Made by a program: the position numbers and the translations under genes | Shown here: in pieces, positions 45,017-57,998 of the stretch | Position numbering within the stretch: position 1 is the first letter of the stretch | How the letters are laid out: every line of letters begins with the position of its first letter | Notes under the pieces: model-generated | The model's database searches: none | What the model was told of the DNA's origin: nothing | What the model saw: the letters and a program-made list of their open reading frames with translations, nothing else | DNA from: Eriocheir sinensis | Lineage: Eukaryota; Arthropoda; Malacostraca; Decapoda; Varunidae | Length of the DNA: 64,000 bases | Direction: 5' to 3' | NCBI RefSeq assembly: GCF_024679095.1 | Contig: NC_066544.1 | Span: forward strand, 1,806,684 to 1,870,683

Positions 45017-46020
45017 CAGTAATCCCTCACCATATTGCGGTTCACTTATCGTGGTCTCGCTGTATCGCAGATTTTAAAATTGTAAATATTTAGTTTCGTA
45101 TCGGGGATTTTTCACTATATCACGGAATTTTGCGGTATTGAGGTATTTTAATATATATTGTTTTACTTATTTTGCAGTAAAAGAAGCATTTTCTATCCCC
45201 GAAAAATTGTCACCAATATAAAAAAATTAAGAACATATTGAAATAATATTAAATTGAAATACAATACATAGTGCACAGCAGATGAGTAGACAAAGACTCG
45301 CACGTATGTAAAACACATCTACGGCCGCTTCCGCTTGAGCTAGTTTGCCCACATGTGATTGTACACGGCACACTATTGGCTGATGTATGGGAAGCGACCA
45401 ACCAGAGCACTGTGTTCTGTATCCTGGGCGCTGATTGGCTCAGCGACCGAAGCATTTGTTGGTTCGTCAGTGGTTAGCTCGAAGACAAATGGAGAGTGTG
45501 TTACAGCTTGGTACCGTTAAATGCTCGAGAAGTTGGCAGTGAGGACCCAGACAGGATGAGGCAATGACTACACTTGAACAAGAGTAAAGTCCTAAACTTG
45601 CTCAAAATGATTACTCCAAGCTTATCTAGTTTCGTGGAACTCTTTGCGGTACTGGAATAAACACGTGGAGAGCTACTAAATCGAACAGCTGATACGCTCT
45701 TCTTCTTCTTGTGACCACAACTTATCGACCACATGAGTAACCGACATGTTGGTGACTGAATTTCTGACTAGAATTTCGATGAGTTTCCCATGAAATATAG
45801 CCGACTTTGAATCTCTCGAGAAACTAGTGGTTGTGCGACCTTGTTCACACGGGCTGAGGCGAGATTCACAGAGATATGTCTTTTTTAAATAATATATATA
45901 TAAAATATAATATATAAATTATATAAATAATAAAATAAATATAAGGTCGCTACTTCGCGGATTTTCGCCTATCGCAGGGTGTTCTGGAACCTAACCCCCG
46001 CGATAAACGAGGGATTACTG
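45017..46020. mobile_element. 1.0-kb mariner/Tigger-like non-autonomous element
   Basis: Ends CAGTAATCCCTC and GAGGGATTACTG are perfect inverse complements. TA lies on both sides (45015-45016 and 46021-46022). Further in, 'gcggttcacttatcgtggtctcgctgtatcgc' on the left resembles 'cgcggattttcgcctatcgc' on the right, giving longer imperfect arms. No transposase frame is recognised; the short frames on either strand have no domain. It lies in the CR1-like LINE between codons of EV|FKW. Confidence 0.85.
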
Positions 46021-46022
46021 TA

Positions 46023-46786
46023 TTCAAATGGGTCAAGGGTTACAACAAAGGCGATATAAGTAAAGTACTGAGAATTAGCCAGCAGGATAGAACGCGCAGT
46101 AATGGATTTAAATGAAAAAAGTATAGATTTAGGAGAGATATAGGCAAGCATTGGTTTAGTAATAGGGTGGTGGGGGAATGGAATAGACTCTGCAATCACA
46201 TAGTTAGTGCAGGGACGATAGCTTGTTTTAACCCGCAAACTGCTGTACGCCTTCTGGGCGGCTGAGCGGTAAGCTGCTGTAAGCCTTCTGGAAGCGGGCT
46301 TTTCAAACAGGCGCCAAAAAGTTTCCGCCGCGGCTTCAGATACTGCCAGAAAAACATTTTTGTGATAGAAAAATCTAAGAAATATGCAGGATACAACACA
46401 TTTCGAGCTACAGATATGTGTATTGTAATATTTATGACACGTTTATGTAACTTAGATATCATTTATTGAAGGTCAATCTCTCGCTGATATAGCCGCACTA
46501 GGCGACGCACTCAGAATCTTAGTCCCGCAGCTTACGGGTTAAGAGTAGACTGGATAGGTACGTGGACGAGGATGACAGGTGGCAGTGAGGTGTGGGTGCA
46601 GTAAGGAGACAGGGTACTGGAACGTATGCCCGTACCGAAGGTAAACGAGGATCAAGCCTCTACCTGTAACCCCTGAAACTACATCTCACCCATCGTGAGT
46701 AATGGGAGGGATTCTGGAGCTGCCCTGTGTAGGCCACTCGGCCTCTTGCAGTTTCCCTATGTTCTTATGTTCTTATGTTCTTATCC
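46023..46786 (+). pseudogene. CR1-like LINE C-terminus and 3' end
   Basis: FKWVKGYNKGDISKVLRIS...WFSNRVVGEWNRLCNHIVSAGTIACFK runs to the TTAA insert at 46232. After it, RLDRYVDEDDRWQ and a stop complete the protein at about 46589. The 3' UTR ends in the atgttctt octamer repeat at 46758-46785. Confidence 0.85.
46232..46538. mobile_element. TTAA-flanked MITE, 307 bp (piggyBac-like)
   Basis: Left end CCCGCAAACTGC; right end reversed CCCGTAAGCTGC; TTAA on both sides (46228-46231 and 46539-46542). Deleting the insert and one TTAA restores the LINE codons ACFKSRLDRY. TTAA sites with CCC termini are characteristic of piggyBac. No coding capacity. Beyond the LINE, 46787-46996 has no gene. Confidence 0.85.
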
Positions 46787-47219
46787 CTTGTTAGGAGGGG
46801 ATGCTATATTTGGTTAGAATAAAATAAGGGGTTGAGAGGAGGCAAAGCCCACCCTTTCCCTCGTTAGATGGTGACATTAGCTTTGGTTGGATTTATTAAA
46901 TAATTAATTACTCCTGGTGAGGTATATATGGGAGGTGAGGAGGGTGCTGTAGCCCTCCATAGACCCTTCCCATTACCTCATTAACTGTTTCCCTATTGTC
47001 TCATCTACACCAGAGAGTAGTTCAGCATGCTCTCAAAAGACAGATCCTCTCTCTATCCACACCACACTACATTCGCAACAACACTCACACCTTTTCCCAA
47101 AATTCAAAATTCAATATGGCAGACCATAACAGAGCCTCGGAGTCCCCGCCTGGGGGGGGGGACCACAAATTCCCCCAGTGAGGACTCCCGTTCTGGCTGC
47201 CGACCTGAGAGGTGTCTTG

Positions 47220-47479
47220 ATAACTCCTCGAACCTTTTTCTTATCAATTTCTGCAACATTCGTGGTCTTCGTTCTAATTTTCATTCTGTGGAACACCATC
47301 TCTCCTCCTCTAAACCTCACCTCTTCCTCACCGAAACACAGGTTTCTGAGGCTACTGACAGCAATCTCTACTCTGTTCCCTCCTACTATCTCTATCCTCA
47401 ATTTCACTCCAAAGCTGGATGTTGTGTCTACGAACGCAACGACATCACTTGCTCTCATGCCCACGACCTTGACTTCTGA
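47220..47479 (+). pseudogene. Jockey-like LINE endonuclease, N-terminal part
   Basis: Encodes [31 protein letters not shown] (catalytic Glu in TET) and [19 protein letters not shown] shift at about 47478 moves the rest of the endonuclease into the next frame. The other long frame across this stretch is out of register and not the protein. Confidence 0.82.
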
Positions 47480-49387
47480 ATTTTCCACCATCTGGCTAAG
47501 ATTTCATTATCATTCTATTACTAAATACATTTGTGCTGTTTATCTTTCACCTAATTCTACTAACTATGTAAAATTCTTTGACTACCTGAACTCTAAAGTG
47601 AAGCACATCTTGACCCACTCTCCCTTTGCTGAAATCTCCATCCTAGGAGATTTCAATGTTCACCACCAGCTTTGGCTTTCATCCTCTTTCACTGACCAGC
47701 CTGGTGAACAAGCCAACAACTTTGCTCTCCTCAATGACCTAGAGCAGTTGGTTCAGCACCCTACACGTATTCCCGACCGTCTTGGAGACCGGCCCAACAT
47801 ACTAGACCTTTTCCTTACCTCTAATCCTTCTGCTTACTCTGTCAAACTGTTCTCTCTGTTGGGCTTCTCCAATCACAACCTTATTTCTGTATTCTGTCCT
47901 ATCACTCCTGTACACCCTCTGGACCCACCGAAGAGGCGATGCTTCAGGTATTTTGTTTCAGCTCGGTGGGACGACCTGAGGATGTACTTTTCCGATTTCC
48001 CGTGGAATGATTACTGCTTCCAGGATAGAGACCCCTCTGTGTGTGTCCAGCGCATCACAGAGGTGATTGTCTCAGGAATGGAGGCATACATTGCACGTAC
48101 TTTCTCTACTCCCCATGCTAAAAAAAAGCCTTGGTTTAATCACGCTTGTTCTTGTGCTGTCAAAGATAGAGAGGCAGCTCACAAAAGGTACCAGAGCCTT
48201 CAAACTCCCGCTAACCATGACCTTTACATTTCCGCCCGGAATTGTGCCAAATCTATTCTTCGACTTACCAAAAACTCTTTTATCCATAGCAAATGTCAAC
48301 ACCTTGCTTTCTCTAATTCTTCCAGAGACTTCTGGCACTTAGCCAAAAATATCTCCTCTAATTTCACTTCTTCCTCTTTCCCGCCTCTTCGTAACCCAGA
48401 CGGCAGCACTGCCGTCTCTTCTATTTCTAAGGCTGAGCTCTTCGCTCAAACTTTCTGTAACAGCTCCACTCTGGACGATTCTGGGCATATTCCTCTTACT
48501 CATCCCCCCTCTGACTCCTTTATGCCTGTTATTAAGATTCTTCCAAATGATGTTTTCTATGCCCTCTCCGGCCTCAACTCTCAGAAGGCTTATGGACCTG
48601 ATGGAGTGCCTCCTATTGTCCTTAAAAACTGTGCTTCCATGCTGACACCCTGCCTGGTCAAACTCTTTCGCCTCTGCCTATCAGCATCTACCTTTCCTTC
48701 CTGCTGGAAGTACGCCTTCTTACAGCCTGTGCCTAAGAAGGGTGACCGTTCCAATCCCTCAAACTACTGCCCTATAGCTTTACTTTCCTGTCTATCTAAA
48801 GCTTTTGAATCAATCCTTAACCGGAAGATTCAAAAGCACCTTTCCTCTTCTAACCTTCTATCTGATCGCCAGTATGGGTTTCGCAAGGGGCGTTCTACTG
48901 GCGATCTTCTTGCTCTCTTAACTGACTCTTGGTCATCCTTTCTTAGCCATTTCGTTGAAACTTTCTCAGTTGCACTAGACATATCGAAAGCCTTCGATAG
49001 AGTCCGGCACAAGTCTTTGCTTTCTAAACTGCCCTCTTTCGGATTCTATCCTTCTCTCTGTTCCTGTATCTCCAGTTTCCTTTCCGGCCGTTCTATCTCT
49101 GCTGTGGTAGACGGTCACTGTTCTTCTCATAACCCTATTAACAGTGGTGTTCCACAGGAATTACATGACTCCAGGCTGAAGGCTGCAGAACGCTTAACCT
49201 CAGACTTTACTATCATTTCCGATTGGGGTAAAAGGAACCTTGTCTTTCAATGCCTCAAAAACCCAATTTCTCCACCTATCATCTTGACACAATCTTCCAA
49301 AAACCTATCACCTACTATTCAACAACACTTTGCTGTCACCATCTTCAACACTAAACATCCTCAGTCTATCCTTAACTCAAAATCTTA
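47479..49387 (+). pseudogene. Jockey-like LINE endonuclease end and RT lacking its active site
   Basis: In this frame: [35 protein letters not shown] (endonuclease), [14 protein letters not shown] (degenerate SDH motif). The RT follows: [52 protein letters not shown] and [16 protein letters not shown]. After INSGVPQ the text jumps to [20 protein letters not shown], so the YADD catalytic block and its surroundings are deleted within one open frame. It ends at a stop at 49387. Confidence 0.88.
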
Positions 49388-49940
49388 ACTGGAAACTTCA
49401 CATCTCGTCTCTCACTAAATCAGCTTCCTCGAAGTTGGGCGTTCTGTATCGTCTCCGCTAGTTCTTCTCCCCCGCACAGTTGCTATCCATATACAGGGGC
49501 ATTGCCTGCCCTCGTATGGAGTATGCATCTCAAGTGGGGGGGGGGCTCCACTCACACAGCTGTCTTGGACAGAGTGGAGTCTAAGGCTCTTCGTCTCATC
49601 AGCTCTCCTCCTCTTACTGATAGTCTTCTACCTCTTAATTTCCGCCACCATGTTGCCTCTCTTTCTATCTTCTATCGATATTTTCATGCTGACTGCTCTT
49701 CTGAACTTGCTAACTGCATGCCTCCCCCCCTCTCGCGGCCCCGCTGCATGCGACTTTCTACTCATTCTCATCCCTATACTGTCCAAACCCCTTATGCAAA
49801 GAGTTAACCAGCATCTTCACTCTTTCATCCCTCACGCTGGTAAATTCTGGAACAATCTTCCTTCTTCTGTATTTCCTCCTGCCTACGACTTGAACTCTTT
49901 CAAGAGAAGGGTATCTGGACACCTCTCCTCCCGAAATTGA
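49388..49940 (+). pseudogene. Jockey-like LINE C-terminal region
   Basis: NWKLHISSLTKSASSKLGVL, a frame change and stop near 49460, then MEYASQV (49517), RVESKALRLISSPPLTDSL, IFYRYFHADCSSELANCM and FIPHAGKFWNNLPSSVF. Frames alternate at a G9 run (about 49539-49547) and at about 49690. The TGA follows SSRN. Confidence 0.8.
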
Positions 49941-50177
49941 CCTCTCTTTCGGCCACCTCTTTGGATTCTTTTTGTGAGCAGCGAGTAGCGGGCTTTTTTT
50001 TTGTTGTTTACTTTTTTGTGCCCTTGAGCTGTCTCCTTTGTTGTAAAAAAAAAAAAAAATACAAGAAAACCTGAGAAGATATGCTTCATGCTGCACCATT
50101 GTCTATGGAGGTTGAGGTGGTGTCTCAACTCAAGTGGCAGCAGAATCTACTTTCCTCATGGTTTTGTGAAGGCTTAA

Positions 50178-50391
50178 CCTGGTAGCAGCGACGGGCCTAA
50201 TTTGTGGCTTTACCGTGTAACAGCAGCAGGCCAAATTTGTGCCATGATATAAACCCCCCCAAAAAAGATGATGCATAAACTGATACAAATGCTTTGATAT
50301 GTATTATGAAATGGTTTGTGTGAGTGATGATTTTTACTCATTTTTCTCACTCAAGGGACCATTGAGAAACATGATCCCCGCTGCTACTGGG
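50178..50391. mobile_element. TTAA-flanked MITE, 214 bp (piggyBac-like)
   Basis: Left end CCTGGTAGCAGCG; right end reversed CCCAGTAGCAGCG; TTAA on both sides (50174-50177 and 50392-50395). Non-coding. The stretch 50396-50794 is AT-rich with no gene. Confidence 0.78.
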
Positions 50392-50794
50392 TTAAGTGGT
50401 TTATTTTTCTCATTTCTGCATAGTGTGAGGACAAAACTTTTATTTCTGGTTAATTTTAATGTGTGTATTATTAATTTGTTATTTCTTTATCAGACATCAC
50501 TAGTTTTTGAAAGGCAGATGGATGAGGAAGGGAAATCGTAAAACTAGTGATTTCAGTGGTGAATAGGTAGCTTATTGATTGAAAACACATCAAAGCCGAC
50601 CAGAAATAAACAGTTTCATACACTATTGTGAGACAGGTGAAGCTATAGATATTTACCAAATGCTGAAGCAGGGAGCATATGCTATAGCTGTGCAGGGCCT
50701 TGGTGCTCATCTCTGTCTCATTGGCCCTTGAGCCTGTGGTGGGTGAGAACAAATATTCCTGTAACACAGGGCAAGTGTAGCATTTGGGTTACCA

Positions 50795-50951
50795 CAACTT
50801 ACCTTCCCCAGGTTAAAGACCTAGGCATATACATTAGTATGGATGTGACATTTACTCACCATTACCACAAAATAAGAAAAATGGCAAGAAAAATTAGCAA
50901 TTGGATCCTACAAACATTCAGAACAAGAAAAGAAAAGCCACTATTAACACC
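50795..50951 (+). pseudogene. LINE RT thumb fragment
   Basis: Encodes PQVKDLGIYISMDVTFTHHY, then KMARKISNWILQTFRTRKEK, the segment just C-terminal of the RT palm in CR1/Jockey-type LINEs. It ends at a small DNA-element end. Confidence 0.7.
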
Positions 50952-51050
50952 AGGGGTGTGGAGTCGGAGTCGGTGGAGTCGGCTACTTTTGGCTGGAGTG
51001 AGTCAGTAAAAATACCTCCGACTCCGACTCCTCTACGTAATCATTTACCA
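50952..51050. mobile_element. Short TIR element with GGAGTCGGAGTCGG termini
   Basis: Begins CAGGGGTGTGGAGTCGGAGT and contains the inverse 'cctccgactccgactcctct' about 70 bp later. The CAGGGGTG start is hAT-like. The right end and target duplication are not defined. Confidence 0.5.
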
Positions 51051-51382
51051 TGTAATTTAGTTGTAAAGTTTTCTTCTTTTTTTTTTCGTGCTGCCTATAG
51101 CGCCCTTAGGCTTTCTTGAGCGTCCTCTTTGGCGACTCCAGCCCGTTTCTGCCGTGATACATGACTGCCAGGCCAGTTTTGCTACTTTATGGGGAATTCC
51201 CACAAATTTGTGTGAGAAATTAGCTTTTGTGGGGGTTCTTGTGACCAGGCAGCAGGCCCACGTGAAACATTTCATGCTTCTAGATTACATAGGACTCTGA
51301 AAAGCTGGAGGAAGGTTTTGAGACCATGTTTTAGGAAAAATTGCACCAAATAATATATTAACTAGTTTTTGCTTCATTGCAG
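51051..51382. other. Region upstream of MLH3 first coding exon
   Basis: No coding domain. A splice acceptor (ttgcttcattgcag) ends at 51382, which implies a non-coding 5' exon further upstream. I could not locate that exon or its promoter. Confidence 0.4.
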
Positions 51383-51479
51383 ACTATGTCGGCCAAGATC
51401 CTCCCTCTCCCTGAGGCGGTGCGCTCAGCTGAGGTCAGGAGTTGCTATCACTTCCGTGGCCCAATGTGTTGAAGAACTG
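51383..51479 (+). CDS. MLH3: MLH3, first coding exon
   Basis: The exon lies between the acceptor ...tgcag at 51382 and the donor GTAAGG at 51480. ATG at 51386 starts MSAKILPLPEAV. The end reads RSGVAITSVAQCVEEL, the first ATPase motif of MutL proteins (the Glu of EEL being the catalytic-base region). These two halves are in different frames: between about 51419 and 51432 one extra base, or two missing ones, separate PEAV from AQLRSG. The MLH3 family reads continuously here. No in-frame alternative ATG exists in the exon. Exon end phase 0 joins the next exon at 57999. The lesion is real damage or an assembly indel. Confidence 0.82.
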
Positions 51480-51592
51480 GTAAGGCGATAGCACTTATGG
51501 AGCTTTCAGATTACACTGTTTAAACATCAACTTAGAGGAGAAATTTATACTCCTTGCTCACAACAGCTATTAACCCTTAAATGCAAACAATA

Positions 51593-51783
51593 CAGTCATC
51601 CCTCAAATAGTACAGTTTCCAATAGTTCAGTTTCGGTTTTATATGGATTGTCATGGAAGATCTTTTAGGATTTTTAAATTTCCTGCTCGTTGGGAAATTT
51701 AAAAATCCTAAAAAATCTGCTTAGAAAATCCACATAAAACCAAAACCGATCTATTGGAAACTGTACTATTTGAGGGACGACTG
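51593..51783. mobile_element. 191-bp mariner-type MITE in MLH3 intron 1
   Basis: Ends CAGTCATCCCTCAAATAG and the near-perfect inverse, flanked by TA (51591-51592 and 51784-51785). The whole element folds on itself around 51680, with a second inverted pair, aaatttaaaaatccta. Confidence 0.82.
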
Positions 51784-52678
51784 TATTTTTGTAACGTGAA
51801 TGCAAACTACGGGTGAATTTAACCCCCTTTTAGGAAAACAATAAAAAATATTTACACTTTTTTATTTAATCTAATACAACAGTATGAAACTAGATATCTC
51901 ACTTAATTTGCATACAAAATGAAAACACTGTACCAAGAAAATTAATCTTCATTTTTGTTTATTCAAAAAGTTGGTTAAAAAGGAAGATATTTTTATAGAT
52001 TTTTTTCTCATAACATAACGCAGTAAATCTTGCCACGAAAGGACATTAGCTATATTGAAGATTATCTTTGGTCCTTCAAGGATCATGCCAGTTGCCTCAC
52101 TTTTCTTCACAGACCATCCTAGCCTGAAATGTCACTTATAAATGTCATCACCACTCCAATGCAAACATTGGGTGAATTTAACCACAATCGTAAATAACAC
52201 AAAAATTGTTGGAGACAGAAAACGTGCTTTGTCTCTCATGTCAAGACCCTGGGGGAAACTGAGAACTTGTGGAAGGACAACTGCATAGCTGTCCATACTA
52301 CGCAACACAGGGAAAGATAACGCACAGGAGTAAATTTTGAGTTAATCAAGGTTACATATGGTTAGATTCAGTTAGACATTATTGCTCAGTAAATAGGTCA
52401 CCATTGCAAATAACTACCTGGACATTGTCAAAAATAATTTCAGGTGCAAAATCAATTACAAAATAACATGGCATTATTTAAACTGTTACTCAGTGATTAA
52501 TTTCAATGTGTTGAAGTTAGAGGAACTGGTGGTTAGTATAACTGAAAAGTGGAAAGTGCGTTTTATATATTTAAATTGCTTCATCTAAAAAAATTGAAAC
52601 TATAATCTTAAGCGTAAAGAAAGATAAAAGGATGAAAATGCACCCATATCTAGGGTAAGGTGGGGTAAGTTGCCCCCC
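51784..52678. other. MLH3 intron 1, unremarkable stretch
   Basis: AT-rich, with two copies of 'atgcaaac...gggtgaatttaacc' (about 51800 and 52160) that may be old TTAA-element ends. No coding frame. Confidence 0.45.
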
Positions 52679-52682
52679 TTAA

Positions 52683-53018
52683 CCCTTAGATTACGGAGAT
52701 CGTATATATAAGTGCGCTACCACACACCCCACCCATACGGGGATCATATATATAATCATCACACTCTACGCTCCCTACATTTCAAATATACTGCCAGTTC
52801 TTGACTCAGAAGAATGGTGGATGCATCTGGCATCCGTACACATTCTCATTCATCTCAGCGCGCGCCCTACCAAAGGCCACAGATCATTTTCCACTTTTGT
52901 TCAGTATACATCTGGCATGTCTCGTGACACGTCAAACAGTTCCTCTGGTCCGGGCGGAAGTAGAGCACAGGCGAATCAAGGTGACAGTGACTCTGATGAC
53001 TGCTATGGTAGTGACATT

Positions 53019-53063
<45 letters not shown>

Positions 53064-53282
53064 GTGCTTCCACTCGACAGGTCACGGCCACGAGAAAATG
53101 AGCAATATTTTCGACTGTCATAATTTTTTTATTATTATTAGGAGAGAAGTTTTATTACACCACCATATATACTAGATGAATATACAATTATTGCAAAGAC
53201 ACCATTTCCACCTCTTTTAAATGTCTAAATTTTCCTCGTGCACACCATCCAGAGAAATATATTGCCACCCGTACTTTAAGGG
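52683..53282. mobile_element. TTAA-flanked element, 600 bp, with acidic frame (piggyBac-like)
   Basis: Left end CCCTTAGATTACGG; right end reversed CCCTTAAAGTACGG (12 of 14 match); TTAA on both sides (52679-52682 and 53283-53286). A frame at 52821-53123 encodes SNSSSGPGGSRAQANQGDSD and SDDCYGSDIDRE. Its Ser/Asp-rich character resembles piggyBac transposase N-termini, but it runs into an (AG)n array (53022-53059). If related, it is only a leftover. Confidence 0.7.
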
Positions 53283-53436
53283 TTAAGAGAGATTGCCTGT
53301 TGTAGCCACATTTTTTGTAATAGAATTTTAAAAAAAAGTTCTGTTGAAAGCTTAGGTTTAGGTCTATCTATGGTATATATTATATCCATTCCTTATGATT
53401 TACACCTTATTATAATGACAATTTATAATTTCTGCC

Positions 53437-53705
53437 TTAAAAGAAAGAAAATGGGAAAAGAGAACGGGTTCTTTTGAAGTGGCAGCTGGAGGGGCCTCCC
53501 TATGATTGACTGACGGTTTTGTGAATATGCTTGTGATTCGCTGCAAGGCCAATGACGTCATCAACCAATCAGCGACCTCGCTGACTTAGTGTGCCTCTAA
53601 CTGACATCTAAAGTTTGCTTTGTGAATCTGACGCTAACGTCGGTAGCTAAATCAATAGTGCTTAGTTATGTTAGTTCGTAGTTATTGAGTATGTTTGTGA
53701 ATTCG
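53437..53705. mobile_element. 1-kb repeat, partial third copy (3' end)
   Basis: From 'cttaaaagaaagaaaatggg' to 'atgtttgtgaattc' it matches the last ~270 bp of the copies at 20451 and 21661, with about 10% differences by eye. The rest of the element is absent. Confidence 0.82.
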
Positions 53706-53839
53706 GGCCCAGGTGCTTCAGACGCGTGACGCTGCAGCAGGAGTTGCCAACTAGGACCGCTTGCTGCAGCCCGGTTTGGAGAGGTGGAGCGCCTCCGTGC
53801 TGTGATGACGTCATCAGCAAATATGGCAGCCCAAACAAA

Positions 53840-54432
53840 CCTATATAAGTGCTTCCATTGCATTTCACCTCTCTGTGCCACCATAACCCCTGCAGCTTCC
53901 TTTTCATCCTCTGTTGCAATGAGCTCGTCAGCCAGAACAGCTAGTGATGCATGCTTAAACATCGTCAGGAAGATCAGTGGACGCCATTGATCAGCGGACA
54001 CCATTTTGCTGCCAGTGAGAGGCCACTTACATGGCAATGACGAGGTTTAACTGAGAGGCACACAAAAGCGTTTGATAGAGGGGTCCGGGTGGTCTGGGCG
54101 CCTGGTGTGTTTGATAGAGCGACTCAGGCTGCACCGGGCACCCAGACCACCTGGACCCCTCTATCAAACGCTTTTGTACGCCTCTCAGTTAAGCCTCGTC
54201 GTTGCCATGGTAACGGCGTCTCACTGGCAGCAAAATGGCGACCGCTGATCTTTCTGACGACGTTTACTAGCTGTTCTGGCAGCAAAATGGTGTTCGCTGG
54301 TCTTCCTGACGACGTTTAAACATGCATCACTAGCTGTTCTGGCTGACAAGCTCCTTGCAACAGAGAATGAAAAGAAAGCTGCAGGGGTTATGGTGGCACA
54401 GAGAGGTGAAATACAATGGAAGCACTTATATG
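53840..54432. repeat. Large imperfect palindrome in MLH3 intron 1
   Basis: Arms 53840-54108 and 54120-54432 are inverse complements. For example, 'tataagtgcttccattg' at 53843 is mirrored at 54412-54428, and 'gtttgatagaggggtcc' near 54069 at 54150-54170. Frames on both strands read similar text because of the palindrome. The element ends are undefined. A mariner-type end (cgctaagtggggatctactg) lies at 54956-54975, so a bigger element may be involved. Confidence 0.75.
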
Positions 54433-54836
54433 TGTTTGTGCCGTGCATCATGGCGGCTTGTGCCGTGCATCATGGCGGCTTGTGCCGTGCATCATGGCGG
54501 CTTGTGCCGTGCATCATGGCGGCTTGTGCTGCGCATCATGGTGGCTTGTGCCGTGCATCATGGCGGCTTGTGCTGTGCATCATGGCGGCTTGTGCTGTGC
54601 ATCATGGTGGCTTGTGCTGTGCATCATGGCGGCTTGTGCCGTGCATCATGGCGGCTTGTGCTGTGCATCATGGCGGCTTGTGCCGTGCATCATGGCAGCT
54701 TGTGCCGTGCATCATGGCGGCTTGTGCCGTGCGTCATGGCTGCTTGTGCCGCCCATCATGGCGGCTTGTGCTGCGCATCATGGCGGCTTGTGCCGCGCAT
54801 CATGGCGGCTTGTGCCGCGCATCTTGGCGGCTTGGC
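54433..54836. repeat. 22-bp minisatellite, about 18 copies
   Basis: The unit is gtgccgtgcatcatggcggctt with T/C and A/G variants. Since 22 is not a multiple of 3 and the unit has no stop, all three plus-strand frames are open for 140-170 codons and repeat CAVHHGGLCRASWRLVPCIM. This is a property of the repeat. It follows directly on the palindrome above. Confidence 0.95.
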
Positions 54837-55084
54837 GCAATTTTCAAAATTCAGTCGTGGTGGCTGCTCGCGCTAACTGAGGCTTTTGCGCTAATTAATT
54901 ATTTTCTTGGTTGATGGTGGCTCGCGCTAATTGCGCTTCGCGCTAATTGATCTCACGCTAAGTGGGGATCTACTGTATATATATTTGTGTAGGTGGGGAG
55001 CAACCCTTCTTTTATACAAGTTTTGTTAAAAATAATGCTGTAATGGCAGTTCACCCATTCTTTATTTAATTTTTCATATCTTCT

Positions 55085-57663
<2,579 letters not shown>

Positions 57664-57726
57664 TAGGTAAATACAACTAGGTAAATACACACACACACAC
57701 ACACACACACACACTTCTTACACTAC

Positions 57727-57910
57727 TCTGATAGCTCGGTGGATAAGTCTCTGGCCTGGCAGGCTGAGGTTCAAGCCCTATTCAGGCCAAGATTTTTCTG
57801 CTGACAAGGAGTGGTTACTGTTCCTCCTTGAGCAAGAGGGATGGAGTGTGTTGTGTGTTAAGGTCCCAGCAGTACCCAGAGATCAACTACAATGAGCTTG
57901 GCTCGCTCTA
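57727..57910 (+). repeat. tRNA-derived SINE next to MLH3 exon 2
   Basis: TAGCTCGGTGG (A box, 57732-57742) and GGTTCAAGCC (B box, 57769-57778) lie in tRNA spacing. A non-tRNA body follows to about 57910. A (CA)n array precedes it at 57690-57715. It lies about 90 bp upstream of the exon 2 acceptor. Confidence 0.68.
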
Positions 57911-57998
57911 ATCAGGATGGTATTTGCTGGCGATGATGAGTCCAGCTCATGATCAGGCCTTGGTGAATTACACACACATGTATGTGTCTTTGTGGCAG

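Larger units (their letters stand above)
41515..46786 (+). mobile_element. CR1-like LINE, 5'-truncated, interrupted three times
   Basis: RT and C-terminal parts of one LINE copy at 41515-41954, 44219-45016, 46021-46231 and 46539-46786. They are interrupted by elements with CTTGATTT, TA and TTAA duplications. The 3' end carries three tandem copies of an octamer (atgttctt), 46758-46785, as in CR1-type LINEs. There is no endonuclease and no RNase H in what remains. Frames are largely conserved across each insertion site. Confidence 0.85.
47000..50059 (+). mobile_element. Jockey-like LINE with poly(A) tail, internally deleted
   Basis: Endonuclease and RT are followed by a C-terminal segment ending SFKRRVSGHLSSRN at about 49940. 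A 3' UTR finishes 'cccttgagctgtctcctttgttgt' plus a 15-nt A tract (50045-50059). There is no RNase H. The 5' start is placed near 47000 only by the beginning of coding similarity. At least two frame changes and a deletion of the catalytic RT segment make it dead. Confidence 0.82.

Noticed and set aside
47178..47478. First 100 codons of the 736-codon frame in the Jockey-like LINE
   Set aside because: They are out of register with the endonuclease, which is in the overlapping frame. The true protein enters this frame only at about 47479.
57924..57998. Upstream ATG frame leading into MLH3 exon 2
   Set aside because: It is intronic read-through. A good acceptor lies at 57998 and the conserved protein joins EEL of exon 1 to VLNSLDA.
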